Assembly: GCA_016899975.1 (NCBI GenBank)
Contig: JACJJN010000015.1
Coordinates: forward strand, 1-64,000
Reading direction: 5' to 3'
DNA: 64,000 nucleotides
Source of the DNA: Lacrimispora saccharolytica
Lineage (GTDB): Bacteria > Bacillota > Clostridia > Lachnospirales > Lachnospiraceae
Shown: positions 49,476-58,236 of the stretch, in pieces
Layout: the number at the start of each line of letters is the position of its first letter
Position numbering within the stretch: the first letter of the stretch is position 1
The notes under the pieces: generated by a model
Database searches by the model: none
What the model saw: the letters and a program-made list of their open reading frames with translations, nothing else
Told to the model about the DNA's origin: nothing
Position numbers and translations under genes: made by a program

Positions 49476-50048
49476 TTATACCCACTGAATTTCTATCTCT
49501 TCCTGTTTTCCGGTCCACACCGCTCCCTGATACCCCGGCATAGGCTCAAACCAGCGGCAGAAACCTTCCTTTTTTTCCTTTCCAATGCTTTTCGGCAGGG
49601 TGGTTCCCAGCCACTTTGCATAGCTTTCTTCTTTGGTCCAGATCTGATAGAAGGCTTTTTGCCTGTCTGTTTCTTCTGTCCTTCTCAAAAGTTCTCTGTC
49701 CGCTTCCGTATAAAAACGATCCGCCATTCGGAAATAATCCGCCGCGGCACATTGCTGGATATCCAGCCCCAGAGGCTCATCACCGAATCCGCAGGCAGCC
49801 AGACAGCCGGAATGGCTGATGTTGAAATGAATCTCCGGATGACAGACAAGGAACGGCTTGCCCCAGGCATTCCGTTCTGTTGCAAGCTCTCTGTTCTTCT
49901 CTTCTTTGCAGTCCCACCGGACGCCGAACCACTGGCTGATTCCCTGTGCCAATAGCTCTTTTCCTGCGGCAGACAGCCATTTTGCCTGTTCTGTTTTGGT
50001 AAGCCCGCTCCAGCCTGTCCCTGCCTGTGTGATCAAAATCTTTATCAT
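49476..50048 (-). CDS. 4'-phosphopantetheinyl transferase (Sfp-like)
   Basis: A 190-residue Sfp-type transferase, which moves phosphopantetheine from CoA to carrier proteins. The core motifs are F-N-I-S-H-S-G near residue 75, L-G-L-D-I-Q near 92 and W-T-K-E-E-S-Y-A-K-W-L-G near 139, with Asp, Glu and Lys for magnesium and CoA. It is smaller than Sfp (224). No carrier-protein or synthase gene is in the window, so the substrate lies elsewhere. AAAGGA precedes the ATG, and the start overlaps the MATE stop by four bases. Confidence 0.87.
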   Translation of the reverse strand: MIKILITQAGTGWSGLTKTEQAKWLSAAGKELLAQGISQWFGVRWDCKEEKNRELATERNAWGKPFLVCHPEIHFNISHSGCLAACGFGDEPLGLDIQQCAAADYFRMADRFYTEADRELLRRTEETDRQKAFYQIWTKEESYAKWLGTTLPKSIGKEKKEGFCRWFEPMPGYQGAVWTGKQEEIEIQWV

Positions 50049-51433
50049 TGCGATTTTCCTTTTTCTTCGCTTTTTACTTTTTCGTTCTTCCTCAGCTCCG
50101 GCATAACCGTACAGAGCATGGTCACGAAACAAGCGGTACCACCGATGAAATTGGAGATGGGTTCCGCCAGAAAAACCCCCATCACTCCAAGCCCCCCGAT
50201 CCTTGGCAGGGCTAGAGTCAACGGCACAACAATCACCACTTTGCGAAGCAGTGAGAAAAAGACCGCGAATTTTGCTTTTCCAAGGGCGGTAAAGGCATTC
50301 TGTCCCGCAAACTGCAGTGCCATCATAAAAAAGCCGAAGAAATACACATGCATTGCCGGAATTGCCGCTTCCATCAATTCCGGTTCCCGGTTGAAGATTC
50401 CGATAAAGAACCTAGGACACAGGAACATCATGCCCCAGATCACCATCGTATAAATGATACAGACAGCCGCCACAAACCAGATGCCCTGCCGTACTTTTTT
50501 ATACTGTTTCTCACCATAGTTGAAACTGAGCACTGGAGAGGACCCGCTGGTCAGTCCGTTTGCCGGTGTCTGGGCGATCTCCCGGATAGAGTTCAGAATT
50601 GTCATGATACTGATATACAGATCCCCTCCGAACTGCTGCAGGGTAGCGTTGCACGCTACCTGCACCAGACTGTTGGTGAAAGACATCACAAAAGAAGACA
50701 GCCCCAGCGCCGTGATGTTTTTCACCCGTGTCGCGGAAAGCTTCATAGAACTCCTTTTCAGGCGCAGCACTGCCTGGCTGCCGGTGAGAAATTTTAATAC
50801 CCACACGGCGGAACATGCCTGAGAGATCACCGTGGCAATGGCAGCGCCGCGCACCCCCAGATCAAACACAAAAATAAAGATCGGATCCAAGACAATATTG
50901 ATGATCGCCCCAAGAAACACTGTCAGCATTCCGATCCTTGCAAATCCCTGGCTGTTAATATAAGGATTCATTCCCAGCGCGATCATCACCGGGATCGTGC
51001 CGAGGAGATAGATCGTCATATAATCTGCGGCATATTGATAAGTCACATCACTGGCCCCGAACAGATAGAGGATTGGTTTATGAAATACCAGCCCGACAGT
51101 CATCAGGACAACACCGGACACCAGCAGCATCGCAAAGGCATTTCCCATGATCCGTTCCGCTTCCTCCTCATCCCCGGCGCCCCGGGCAATCCCGCACAGA
51201 GGCGCCGCGCCGCCAAACAGATTGGTAAACGCAGTTACCATCATGATGATCGGAAAACAGAGGCCCAGTCCGCCCAGCGCCAGCTGTCCCACCTCGGGGA
51301 TCATTCCTATATATATCCTGTCCACGATATTATATAGAAGATTCAAAAGCTGCGCCGCGACCATCGGTATCGCAACCTCCATAATATTTCTTTTTACACT
51401 TCCTTTTGAAAAATCCGTCTGATGAACCTGCAT
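50045..51433 (-). CDS. MATE family efflux transporter
   Basis: A 462-residue protein with 12 predicted membrane segments and the MatE repeats: I-P-M-V-A-A-Q-L-L-N-L-L-Y-N-I-V-D-R-I-Y-I-G near residue 22, A-P-L-C-G-I-A-R-G-A-G-D, and the second half from about 240 with N-G-L-T-S-G-S-S-P-V-L-S-F-N-Y-G. It exports drugs or metabolites in exchange for Na+ or H+. AAGGAG precedes the ATG. It shares a transcript with the phosphopantetheinyl transferase. Confidence 0.9.
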   Translation of the reverse strand: MQVHQTDFSKGSVKRNIMEVAIPMVAAQLLNLLYNIVDRIYIGMIPEVGQLALGGLGLCFPIIMMVTAFTNLFGGAAPLCGIARGAGDEEEAERIMGNAFAMLLVSGVVLMTVGLVFHKPILYLFGASDVTYQYAADYMTIYLLGTIPVMIALGMNPYINSQGFARIGMLTVFLGAIINIVLDPIFIFVFDLGVRGAAIATVISQACSAVWVLKFLTGSQAVLRLKRSSMKLSATRVKNITALGLSSFVMSFTNSLVQVACNATLQQFGGDLYISIMTILNSIREIAQTPANGLTSGSSPVLSFNYGEKQYKKVRQGIWFVAAVCIIYTMVIWGMMFLCPRFFIGIFNREPELMEAAIPAMHVYFFGFFMMALQFAGQNAFTALGKAKFAVFFSLLRKVVIVVPLTLALPRIGGLGVMGVFLAEPISNFIGGTACFVTMLCTVMPELRKNEKVKSEEKGKSQ

Positions 51434-51573
51434 GTTTCTTTCTCCTTCGCGCTCTCTCGCCGCAGATAAGGCAATCCTCCTTTTTCTCCCGGCTTTTCTG
51501 ATTTTTTTATTATAACTTCTTTATTTTCAAGATGCAAGTTTTATACTTTCTTAAGATTTTCTTTTGGAAAGAA

Positions 51574-51602
51574 TTGAAATTTTCGCAGTAATATGCTACA
51601 GT
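51574..51602 (+). promoter_or_regulatory. promoter of the purine permease gene
   Basis: TTGAAA (51574-51579) and TACAGT (51597-51602) with a 17-base spacer, about 140 bases before the start codon. The seven-bp repeat ATGCTAC/GTAGCAT overlaps the -10. Confidence 0.5.
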
Positions 51603-51658
51603 GGATGGGTAGCATTCTGAAAAAGTGTCATATTTATGCAAATAGAGCAATATTTACA

Positions 51659-51703
51659 AAAGACGGCAGGAGATTCACTACGAAACCCTGCCGCCGTTCT
51701 TTT
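51659..51703 (+). terminator. leader hairpin (possible attenuator) before the purine permease
   Basis: AAAGACGGCAGG and CCTGCCGCCGTTCTTT form a stem with a bulge, followed by TTTTG, about 40 bases before the permease start. The leader before it does not match the purine riboswitch consensus. Confidence 0.5.
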
Positions 51704-51741
51704 GCAGAATGAACACGAATCAAATCTGGAGGTTTATTCTC

Positions 51742-53118
51742 ATGGAAAAGTTTTTTAAACTGAAAGAAAACAACACCACCGTATCCACAGAGATCACCGC
51801 CGGCATCACGACCTTTTTTGCGATGGCGTATATCATCGCCGTCAACCCGTCCGTGCTGTCTGCAACCGGAATGGAGTGGGGCGCTGTTTTCCTTGCAACG
51901 ATCATCGCCGCCATTATCGGTACACTGGTCATGGGACTGTTCGCCAACGTTCCTTATGCTCAGGCGCCCGGTATGGGACTGAACGCCTTCTTTACCTACA
52001 CGGTGTGTTTCGGTCTCGGCTTCACCTGGCAGCAGGCAATGTCGATGGTATTCATCTGCGGTCTGCTCAACATCCTGATCACCGTAACGAAAGTGCGCAA
52101 AATGATCATCAAGGCAATCCCGAAATCCCTGCAGCTGGCGATCAGCGGCGGTATCGGCGCTTTCATCGCGTATCTCGGTTTCCTGAACGTAGGCATGATC
52201 CAGTTCAGCCCGGATGAAACCCAGCCTGCCCTGGCAGTTCCCGGAATCGCATCCTTCAACACCCCTGTGCTTTGGGTTTTCCTGATTGGTCTTGTTCTTG
52301 CCATTGTGCTGACTGTTAAAAATGTCCGCGGCGGAATCCTGATCGCCATTGTAGTGACAACCATCGTCGGAATCCCCTTCGGAGTGACAAAACTGGGAGA
52401 CAGCATCAGCTTTGTGGACGCGGCATCCGCCCTTCCGACCACCTTTGGCGCGATTTTTACTGCAGAAGGTCTTCCCTCTCTGTTTTCCGATCTATCCAGA
52501 CTCCCGGTGGTACTGATTACAATCTTCGCCTTCTCTATGTCGGATACTTTTGATACCCTTGGAACCTTCCTTGGTACCGGAAGAAAGAGCGGCATTTTCA
52601 GTGAAGAAGACGAGCATGCCCTGGAGCAGACCAATGGCTTCAAATCCAAAATGGACAAGGCCCTGTTTGCCGACGCGACGGCAACTTCCATCGGCGCTGT
52701 CTTCGGTACTTCCAACACGACGACCTACGTGGAAAGCGCTGCCGGCATCGCTGCAGGAGGGCGCACCGGTCTCACTTCCGTCGTCACTGCTGTCTGCTTT
52801 GCACTGAGCGCCTTTCTCGCGCCTTTGGTCAGCGCTGTTCCGTCCGCTGCTACCGCTCCGGTACTGGTTATTGTCGGATGCATGATGGTTTCCTCTTTCC
52901 GGGATATTGACTGGAACGATCTGTCCGAAGCAATTCCTGCATTCTTTGCCGGAATCTTCATGGCATTCTGTTACAGTATCTCCTACGGTATCGCCACCGG
53001 ATTTATCTCCTACTGCATCGTAAAGATCTGCAAGAAGGAGACAAAAGATATCCATCCGGTCATCGTGGTGGTATCCCTGCTGTTCATCCTGAACTTTGTG
53101 CTGCAGGCGATCATCTGA
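51742..53118 (+). CDS. NCS2 family purine permease (adenine/guanine/hypoxanthine, AzgA-type)
   Basis: A 458-residue polytopic protein with the AzgA pattern: E-I-T-A-G-I-T-T-F-F-A-M-A-Y-I-I-A-V-N-P near residue 18, A-P-G-M-G-L-N-A-F-F near 75, and the second binding-site block T-S-I-G-A-V-F-G-T-S-N-T-T-T-Y-V-E-S-A-A-G. It imports purine bases with protons. GGAGG precedes the ATG. It is a single unit with its own promoter, leader hairpin and strong terminator. Confidence 0.9.
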   Translation: MEKFFKLKENNTTVSTEITAGITTFFAMAYIIAVNPSVLSATGMEWGAVFLATIIAAIIGTLVMGLFANVPYAQAPGMGLNAFFTYTVCFGLGFTWQQAMSMVFICGLLNILITVTKVRKMIIKAIPKSLQLAISGGIGAFIAYLGFLNVGMIQFSPDETQPALAVPGIASFNTPVLWVFLIGLVLAIVLTVKNVRGGILIAIVVTTIVGIPFGVTKLGDSISFVDAASALPTTFGAIFTAEGLPSLFSDLSRLPVVLITIFAFSMSDTFDTLGTFLGTGRKSGIFSEEDEHALEQTNGFKSKMDKALFADATATSIGAVFGTSNTTTYVESAAGIAAGGRTGLTSVVTAVCFALSAFLAPLVSAVPSAATAPVLVIVGCMMVSSFRDIDWNDLSEAIPAFFAGIFMAFCYSISYGIATGFISYCIVKICKKETKDIHPVIVVVSLLFILNFVLQAII

Positions 53119-53153
53119 TCCGCAGCTTTTATCCCTCAGATTTTGGGAAATTC

Positions 53154-53204
53154 AAATGAGGGTGTTTCAAAAGTTTTTCACTTTTGAAACACCCTCATTT
53201 TTTC
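53154..53204. terminator. strong bidirectional terminator
   Basis: Twenty-bp arms AAATGAGGGTGTTTCAAAAG and complement around a seven-base loop, followed by TTTTC. It separates the permease from the convergent YkgJ gene. Confidence 0.85.
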
Positions 53205-53243
53205 ATCCGCTGATTTCACGGCAGCTTACAATCGTTTTCTGTT

Positions 53244-53912
53244 TCAAAGACGCTCCAGCACTTCTCGTGCCTCAAAATACCTCTGATAAAACTGCGGATA
53301 AAATGCTTCTCCCATTTGATAGGGCTTCATATAAAACAGCTTCAGCAGATACAGATTCCAGTTTTTGGAAACCTCATCGTCCTTCTTTTCCTGAATTACC
53401 CGCTCTGCATCTTTGAGGAGATAATGCCAGTCGCAGATAAACTGTTCGTTTGTCGCAGCCTCCGGCGTGTCGATCCATTTTTTGACTTTGATCTTGGTCC
53501 GGTTCTGCTTTTTGCATTCATGGATCTGCAGAAAATAACGGAACGCTCCGTTCTCATACAGGCGCCCCAGCGGAAAGATCCTGCAGATACCCGGCCGCGC
53601 CGGGTGGATCGTACATCTCCCCTCGCGGTTTAAAAAGCTGCACGCCTCGTCCGCTCCCGCCATTTTCAGGTTTGGGAGGATCATTCCGTCCACCACCTGC
53701 AGTTCAATTCTTTCCTCCAGAAGCTGTTCAAAGCTACAGTTGAGATACCCGGTCATCCGGAAGATGTCCAAAGGATCCAAAATAATAGACGTTCCCATCC
53801 CCCTGCAGCAGGCAGAACATCCTTCACAGTCCCCGCAGTCCGCTTTCACCATATCATTAGCTCCGTAAAGCCTCCCGTCCGAAACTGCCTTTAAATCAAT
53901 TTCACGTTCCAT
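53244..53912 (-). CDS. YkgJ family cysteine cluster protein
   Basis: A 222-residue protein with the YkgJ zinc/iron cluster: C-x2-C-x2-C-x2-C-C near residue 26-36, then C-S-F-L-N-R-E-G-R-C-T-I-H-P-A-R-P-G-I-C-R-I-F-P. The clustered cysteines bind metal, probably Fe-S. Function is unknown in detail. GGAG precedes the ATG. Confidence 0.85.
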   Translation of the reverse strand: MEREIDLKAVSDGRLYGANDMVKADCGDCEGCSACCRGMGTSIILDPLDIFRMTGYLNCSFEQLLEERIELQVVDGMILPNLKMAGADEACSFLNREGRCTIHPARPGICRIFPLGRLYENGAFRYFLQIHECKKQNRTKIKVKKWIDTPEAATNEQFICDWHYLLKDAERVIQEKKDDEVSKNWNLYLLKLFYMKPYQMGEAFYPQFYQRYFEAREVLERL

Positions 53913-53936
53913 ACGCTCTCCATTTCTGCAGAACTG

Positions 53937-54458
53937 TCACCTGAATTTGGCTGTCGTACATTTTTCCTTCAGGAAAGACCGGAAGTCATCGGCATTCCCC
54001 CTCTGAAAGCCACTCTTGTCTACAAGCAGGATCCGTTTTTCCGGAATTCGGATCAAAAACAGATGTTTGGTTTCCATCACCTGAACAACCTTATCGTATG
54101 GCACCTGAATCTCCACACCAGACTGAAGATTTCTTCCCTTCATCTTATTTCCATAAAAAAAGATGTGGGTCTGCGGTTCACACTGATACTGCTCCTGATT
54201 GCCCTCGTAAGTGGTAAGCGCATTTTTTTTCGGCATCTGGATCATCCAGTTGCCGGAGAGCAGGATCACGATCACAAAAAATACGATATAAACCGGGGAA
54301 GATGCTCCCGTGATCAGGCTTGTAGCAAGAAAGCTGGCAAACAGGATCACTACAAGAATCCCATAAACCAGAAATCCTGCTCTCAGTGTGCGCTTATACA
54401 TTTCCTGCAGATTTTCCAACTTTTGTACACTGATATTTTCAAATACGCAATTCATCAT
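53937..54458 (-). CDS. YcxB-like membrane protein
   Basis: A 173-residue protein with two membrane segments (about residues 28-50 and 56-72) followed by a C-terminal PH-like domain (Q-V-P-Y-D-K-V-V-Q-V-M-E-T ... R-I-L-L-V-D-K-S-G-F) of the YcxB type. Function is unknown. Two adjacent ATGs share a GAGGA site; either may be used. Confidence 0.65.
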   Translation of the reverse strand: MMNCVFENISVQKLENLQEMYKRTLRAGFLVYGILVVILFASFLATSLITGASSPVYIVFFVIVILLSGNWMIQMPKKNALTTYEGNQEQYQCEPQTHIFFYGNKMKGRNLQSGVEIQVPYDKVVQVMETKHLFLIRIPEKRILLVDKSGFQRGNADDFRSFLKEKCTTAKFR

Positions 54459-54479
54459 TTCCTCGTTTTTCCGCGGCTG

Positions 54480-54992
54480 TTATCTTCCGCAGCAATATTT
54501 GTATTTCTTTCCGCTTCCGCATGGACATGGATCGTTGCGTCCGATCTTCTTCCCTTTGATAATCGTACCGGACTTCTTCTGCTCCATGTATAAGGTTTTC
54601 TTCTGCTCCGGTGTAAAGATCTCATCCCACATCGGCAGGTTATACAGCCAATCCGCTTTCGCGTCTACCATATTCTTATACAGCAGTTCTTTGTCGAACG
54701 CCAGCGTTACCTCCGTGTTCTCGTCCATCTCCTCGATCGGATTTTTAATCTTCAGGCTGTCGTTGATGCCATCCAGAAATCCAACCATTGTCATCACGTC
54801 TATGTTGTATTTCTCCGCCAGCTCTTTTACCGTTCCTTTTACCACTTCATCCGGGTTTGTCAGAAGCTGTTCATAGATTCCTTTTTCAATCAGGAAATAA
54901 TCCGTCCAAAATTTCTGAAGCTGATTCTTGTCGGTCTCCTGATTGTAGGCCATGTCGCGCCAATCCTGTAATAAACTCATTTTTTCATCCAT
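54480..54992 (-). CDS. SEC-C motif protein
   Basis: A 170-residue helical protein that ends in a SEC-C zinc motif ([18 protein letters not shown]). The remainder is an acidic all-helical domain. SEC-C motifs bind zinc and recur in proteins that interact with ribosomes or secretion factors; the role here is unknown. Two in-frame ATGs (54992 and 54980) are possible: the first is very close to AAAGG, the second 11 bases away. Confidence 0.78.
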   Translation of the reverse strand: MDEKMSLLQDWRDMAYNQETDKNQLQKFWTDYFLIEKGIYEQLLTNPDEVVKGTVKELAEKYNIDVMTMVGFLDGINDSLKIKNPIEEMDENTEVTLAFDKELLYKNMVDAKADWLYNLPMWDEIFTPEQKKTLYMEQKKSGTIIKGKKIGRNDPCPCGSGKKYKYCCGR

Positions 54993-55062
54993 CCTTTATT
55001 TTTTGTTTCTTCTTTTCTGTATAAAAATACCGCAGCCGTTCAGTGAACGGGACGGATACAAA

Positions 55063-55090
55063 ATATCTGCCGGAAATTTCCGGCAGATAT
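55063..55090 (-). terminator. terminator of the CorC/HlyC-like gene
   Basis: ATATCTGCCGGAAA and its complement form a 14-bp perfect palindrome followed on the minus strand by TTTTGTATCC. A second small palindrome CCGTTCAgTGAACGG lies at 55037-55051. Confidence 0.65.
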
Positions 55091-55127
55091 AGTATATACG
55101 ATATGCGACTGAAATGCAAGACAGAGA

Positions 55128-56480
55128 TTATTCTCTTTCTTTGCCCTTGCTTTCCTCTTCTTCCTCCTGGGGATGTTCAATTTTCTTTACCACCGTGTTC
55201 TCCACCCGGTGTTCTTTTACCTTCACTACTTTGATGATCAGATCTTTTGTCTTCAGTTCAAACTGGCTTCCGTCGTCCGGAACTGTACCCAGCTCTCCGA
55301 AAATATATCCGCCAAAGGTATCGTACTCATCCACCGGGAGCTCTACCCCCAGCGCATCCATTACATCGTCCAGTTCCGTCGTACCGACAATCTTCCAGGT
55401 ATCCTCTGAAATCTGTTCGATTTCCTGAGGCCGGTTGGCTTCTTCCTCATCGGACAGATCTCCAACCAGTTCCTCGATCAGGTCACGGACAGTAATAATA
55501 CCTTCCATTCCGCCGTATTCGTCGAGGACCACTGCGAAATAATTTCCGCTCTTCTTCATGTTCTGGAACAGAACCGATGCCTTAACTGTCTCCAGGACAA
55601 AATAAGGCGGGTTGATTGCTTCGCGCATAAGAATCTCATGGTTTTTCTCCTTCAGCCGGAAGTAATCCTTGGCGTCCAGAATACCAATGATATCATCCAC
55701 ATCCTCCCCACAGACCGGATAATAAGAATATCTGGTCTTATGGATCGTCTCGTCCCATTTTTCAATACTCTCATCCATCCAAAGAAGCGTCACATCCGTA
55801 CGATGGGTACATACCTCATCCACGGAAATATCGTTGAATTCAAAAACGTTTTGAATCAGCTCTTTTTCCTCACAATCGATCGCTCCCTTTTCGCTTCCGG
55901 CATCCACCATCATACGAATTTCTTCTTCCGTCACCTGCTCCTCCTGCTGATTGGGATCGATCCCCAGCAGCCGCAGGACTCCATTCGTGGAAGCTGTCAG
56001 CAGCCATACCAGCGGCGCAAAAATTTTGGAAACCGCTGTGATCATTCCAGAAAGACCGAGAGCAATGGATTCGGTCTTCTGCATTGCCACACGTTTCGGT
56101 ACCAGTTCTCCGAAAATCAGAGTAACATAAGATAAAATCAAAGTGATAAGGACAACTGCAATCGTATCCAGCGTTTTCTCCGGAATCGGCGTTCCAATGG
56201 ATACCAGCCATGCCACCAGGGGCTCCGAGAAATTATCCGCTGCAAACGCACTTCCCAGAAATCCTGAGAGTGTGATCGCGACCTGAATCGTCGCCAGGAA
56301 ACGGGAAGGCTGTGAGGTCAGCTTCTGCAGCCTCATCGCTTTCTTATTTCCATCACTCACCATTTTTTCCAGTTTCGTGTCATTAACTGAAACCACCGCG
56401 ATCTCCACACACGCGAAAATCGCGTTGATCGCAATCAATACGATCTGCAGTATAATACTGCCTGCTATGTCACCGTCCAA
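55128..56480 (-). CDS. CNNM/CorC-HlyC family membrane protein
   Basis: A 450-residue protein with an N-terminal CNNM domain of about four membrane segments (Q-I-V-L-I-A-I-N-A-I-F-A-C-V-E-I-A near the start; F-G-E-L-V-P-K-R in the family signature). Two CBS domains (from about residue 205, S-V-D-E-V-C-T-H-R-T-D) and a CorC_HlyC domain (T-Y-K/W-I-V-G-T-T-E-L-D-D-V ... T-F-G-G-Y-I-F) follow. Family members are linked to magnesium or cobalt transport. The start is a TTG: that at 56480 is ten bases from AGGAGG, whereas the TTG at 56489 would be too close. Downstream are SEC-C and YcxB-like genes on the same strand. Confidence 0.87.
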   Translation of the reverse strand: MDGDIAGSIILQIVLIAINAIFACVEIAVVSVNDTKLEKMVSDGNKKAMRLQKLTSQPSRFLATIQVAITLSGFLGSAFAADNFSEPLVAWLVSIGTPIPEKTLDTIAVVLITLILSYVTLIFGELVPKRVAMQKTESIALGLSGMITAVSKIFAPLVWLLTASTNGVLRLLGIDPNQQEEQVTEEEIRMMVDAGSEKGAIDCEEKELIQNVFEFNDISVDEVCTHRTDVTLLWMDESIEKWDETIHKTRYSYYPVCGEDVDDIIGILDAKDYFRLKEKNHEILMREAINPPYFVLETVKASVLFQNMKKSGNYFAVVLDEYGGMEGIITVRDLIEELVGDLSDEEEANRPQEIEQISEDTWKIVGTTELDDVMDALGVELPVDEYDTFGGYIFGELGTVPDDGSQFELKTKDLIIKVVKVKEHRVENTVVKKIEHPQEEEEESKGKERE

Positions 56481-56573
56481 GAAAATCAATCCTCCTAATT
56501 ATGTTTTTAAAATATATCATATATGATAAAACGCTCTGTGTCAAGCGTTCCGCCAATAATGCTATTACACAAT

Positions 56574-56602
56574 GTAACAGTTCAGCCTTGCTGAACCGTT
56601 AC
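56574..56602. repeat. dispersed palindromic repeat, copy 4
   Basis: GTAACAGTTCAGC-CTT-GCTGAACCGTTAC, one mismatch, three-base centre, between the CorC-like start and the aminopeptidase end. Confidence 0.7.
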
Positions 56603-56603
56603 A

Positions 56604-56646
56604 TGCAAAATCCATTTAAAATCGCCTTCGGCGATGGGATTTTGCA
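56604..56646 (-). terminator. hairpin downstream of the aminopeptidase
   Basis: TGCAAAATCC and GGATTTTGCA pair with an inner ATCGCC/GGCGAT stem around TTCG. It lies 55 bases after the aminopeptidase stop. Confidence 0.5.
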
Positions 56647-56701
56647 CTCCTGAATCACGTTCTTACGGTCTGCGCAGCATGTGCGCAGGACCGGAAACCC
56701 C

Positions 56702-58081
56702 TTATGCATTCTTCAGGAATGCCTCGTAGCCTTTTTCTGTCTCGTAGATATCCGCCTTGGATGTAATCTCCCACGGCGCATGCATATTCAGGACCGCCAC
56801 GCCGGAATCGATCACCTCCATGCCGTACAGCGCCAGGATATAAGCGATGGTTCCGCCGCCGCCGACATCTACTTTACCCAGCTCTGCGGTCTGCCAAGCA
56901 ACTCCCGCATCGTCCAGGATCCTGCGCAGATCGCTCAGGTATTCTGCATTGGCATCGTTGGAGCCGGATTTTCCGCGGGATCCTGTAAACTTGTTGAATA
57001 CCATACCTTTGCCGAAGAATGCCGCGTTTTTCTTCTCAAATGCGGAAGCGTACAGTGGATCGTAACCGGCGCTTACGTCGGAAGAAAGCATTCTGGAATT
57101 GCTCAGGCAGCGGCGCAGCTTCAGCTCGGAATACTCCCCGGTCAGGTTCATCAGCTCTGCCAGCACGTTCTCAAAGAACTTGGACTGCATTCCGGTAGCG
57201 CCGACGCTTCCGATCTCTTCCTTGTCCACCAGCAGGCAGCAGGTTGTTTTCTTTGTGTTTTTCACTTCCAGCATTGCCACCAGAGAGGTGTACGCACACA
57301 CACGGTCGTCCTGTCCGTATGCCATGATCATACTGGAATCAAGACCTGTCTCTCTCGCTTTTCCAGCCGGTACGATCTCCAGTTCCGCAGACAGGAAATC
57401 TTCTTCCTCGATACCGTATTTCTCATTGAGAAGCTTCAGGGTCATAGCTTTGACTGCCTCTTTTTCCTCACCTTCCAGCGGCTGGCTTCCTACCAGCAGA
57501 TCCAGGCCTTCGCCCTCGATCACTTTTGCCGCCTTTTTCTCCATCTGCTCTCCGGACAGATGAACCAGCAGATCCGTCACACAGAACACCGGATCCTTCT
57601 CGTCTTCTCCGATCACCACATCCACAACGGTGCCGTCTTTCTTTGCCACAACACCATGGATCGCCAGCGGAAGCGTTACCCACTGATATTTCTTGATTCC
57701 GCCGTAATAATGAGTATCCAGATAAGAGAATCCGGTATCCTCGTAAAGCGGATTCTGTTTTACATCCATACGCGGAGAATCGATATGCGCGCCGAGGATA
57801 TTCATTCCGTCGGTCAGCGGCTTGCTTCCGATCTGGAACAGCACGACAGATTTCTTCATGCATACTGCATAAACCTTATCCCCTGCGTGCAGCGGTGTAT
57901 TCTCCTCAATGCAGGCCTGAAGATTTCTGTAGCCTGCCTCCTCCGCCTGGCGCACGATCTCTGTCACGCACTCACGCTCGGTTTTTCCATTATCCAGGAA
58001 TTCCCGGTAAGCGTCACACAGTTTGTTCATTTTCTTCAGTTCTTTCTTTTTGTAGTCATTCCATGCTGTCTTTCTCTCCAT
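56702..58081 (-). CDS. M18 family zinc aminopeptidase
   Basis: A 459-residue peptidase of the M18 family. The first zinc ligand is in G-A-H-I-D-S-P-R near residue 95, the catalytic Glu pair region is L-V-D-K-E-E-I-G-S-V-G near residue 281, the second site D is in S-S-D-V-S-A-G-Y-D-P, and the C-terminal H is in N-M-H-A-P-W-E. It should trim acidic or other N-terminal residues from peptides in the cytoplasm. AAAGGAG precedes the ATG at 58081; the longer upstream frame has no ribosome site. It is not part of an evident operon. Confidence 0.9.
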   Translation of the reverse strand: MERKTAWNDYKKKELKKMNKLCDAYREFLDNGKTERECVTEIVRQAEEAGYRNLQACIEENTPLHAGDKVYAVCMKKSVVLFQIGSKPLTDGMNILGAHIDSPRMDVKQNPLYEDTGFSYLDTHYYGGIKKYQWVTLPLAIHGVVAKKDGTVVDVVIGEDEKDPVFCVTDLLVHLSGEQMEKKAAKVIEGEGLDLLVGSQPLEGEEKEAVKAMTLKLLNEKYGIEEEDFLSAELEIVPAGKARETGLDSSMIMAYGQDDRVCAYTSLVAMLEVKNTKKTTCCLLVDKEEIGSVGATGMQSKFFENVLAELMNLTGEYSELKLRRCLSNSRMLSSDVSAGYDPLYASAFEKKNAAFFGKGMVFNKFTGSRGKSGSNDANAEYLSDLRRILDDAGVAWQTAELGKVDVGGGGTIAYILALYGMEVIDSGVAVLNMHAPWEITSKADIYETEKGYEAFLKNA

Positions 58082-58236
58082 TGTACTTTTCTCCTTTATT
58101 TTTATTTTTGCTGCCAAAAGCTGCATATGGCCGCTCTCTTTTCTGGCTGCAGCCTATGTAGGTGGCTTCTGCGCAGCACCTGTGAAAAAACCAAAACTGA
58201 GCTTTGATTCTTTCACAGATGCTGCCCATACCGTTC

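Noticed and set aside
51530-51741. Purine riboswitch before the purine permease
   Set aside because: The conserved aptamer core strings are absent.
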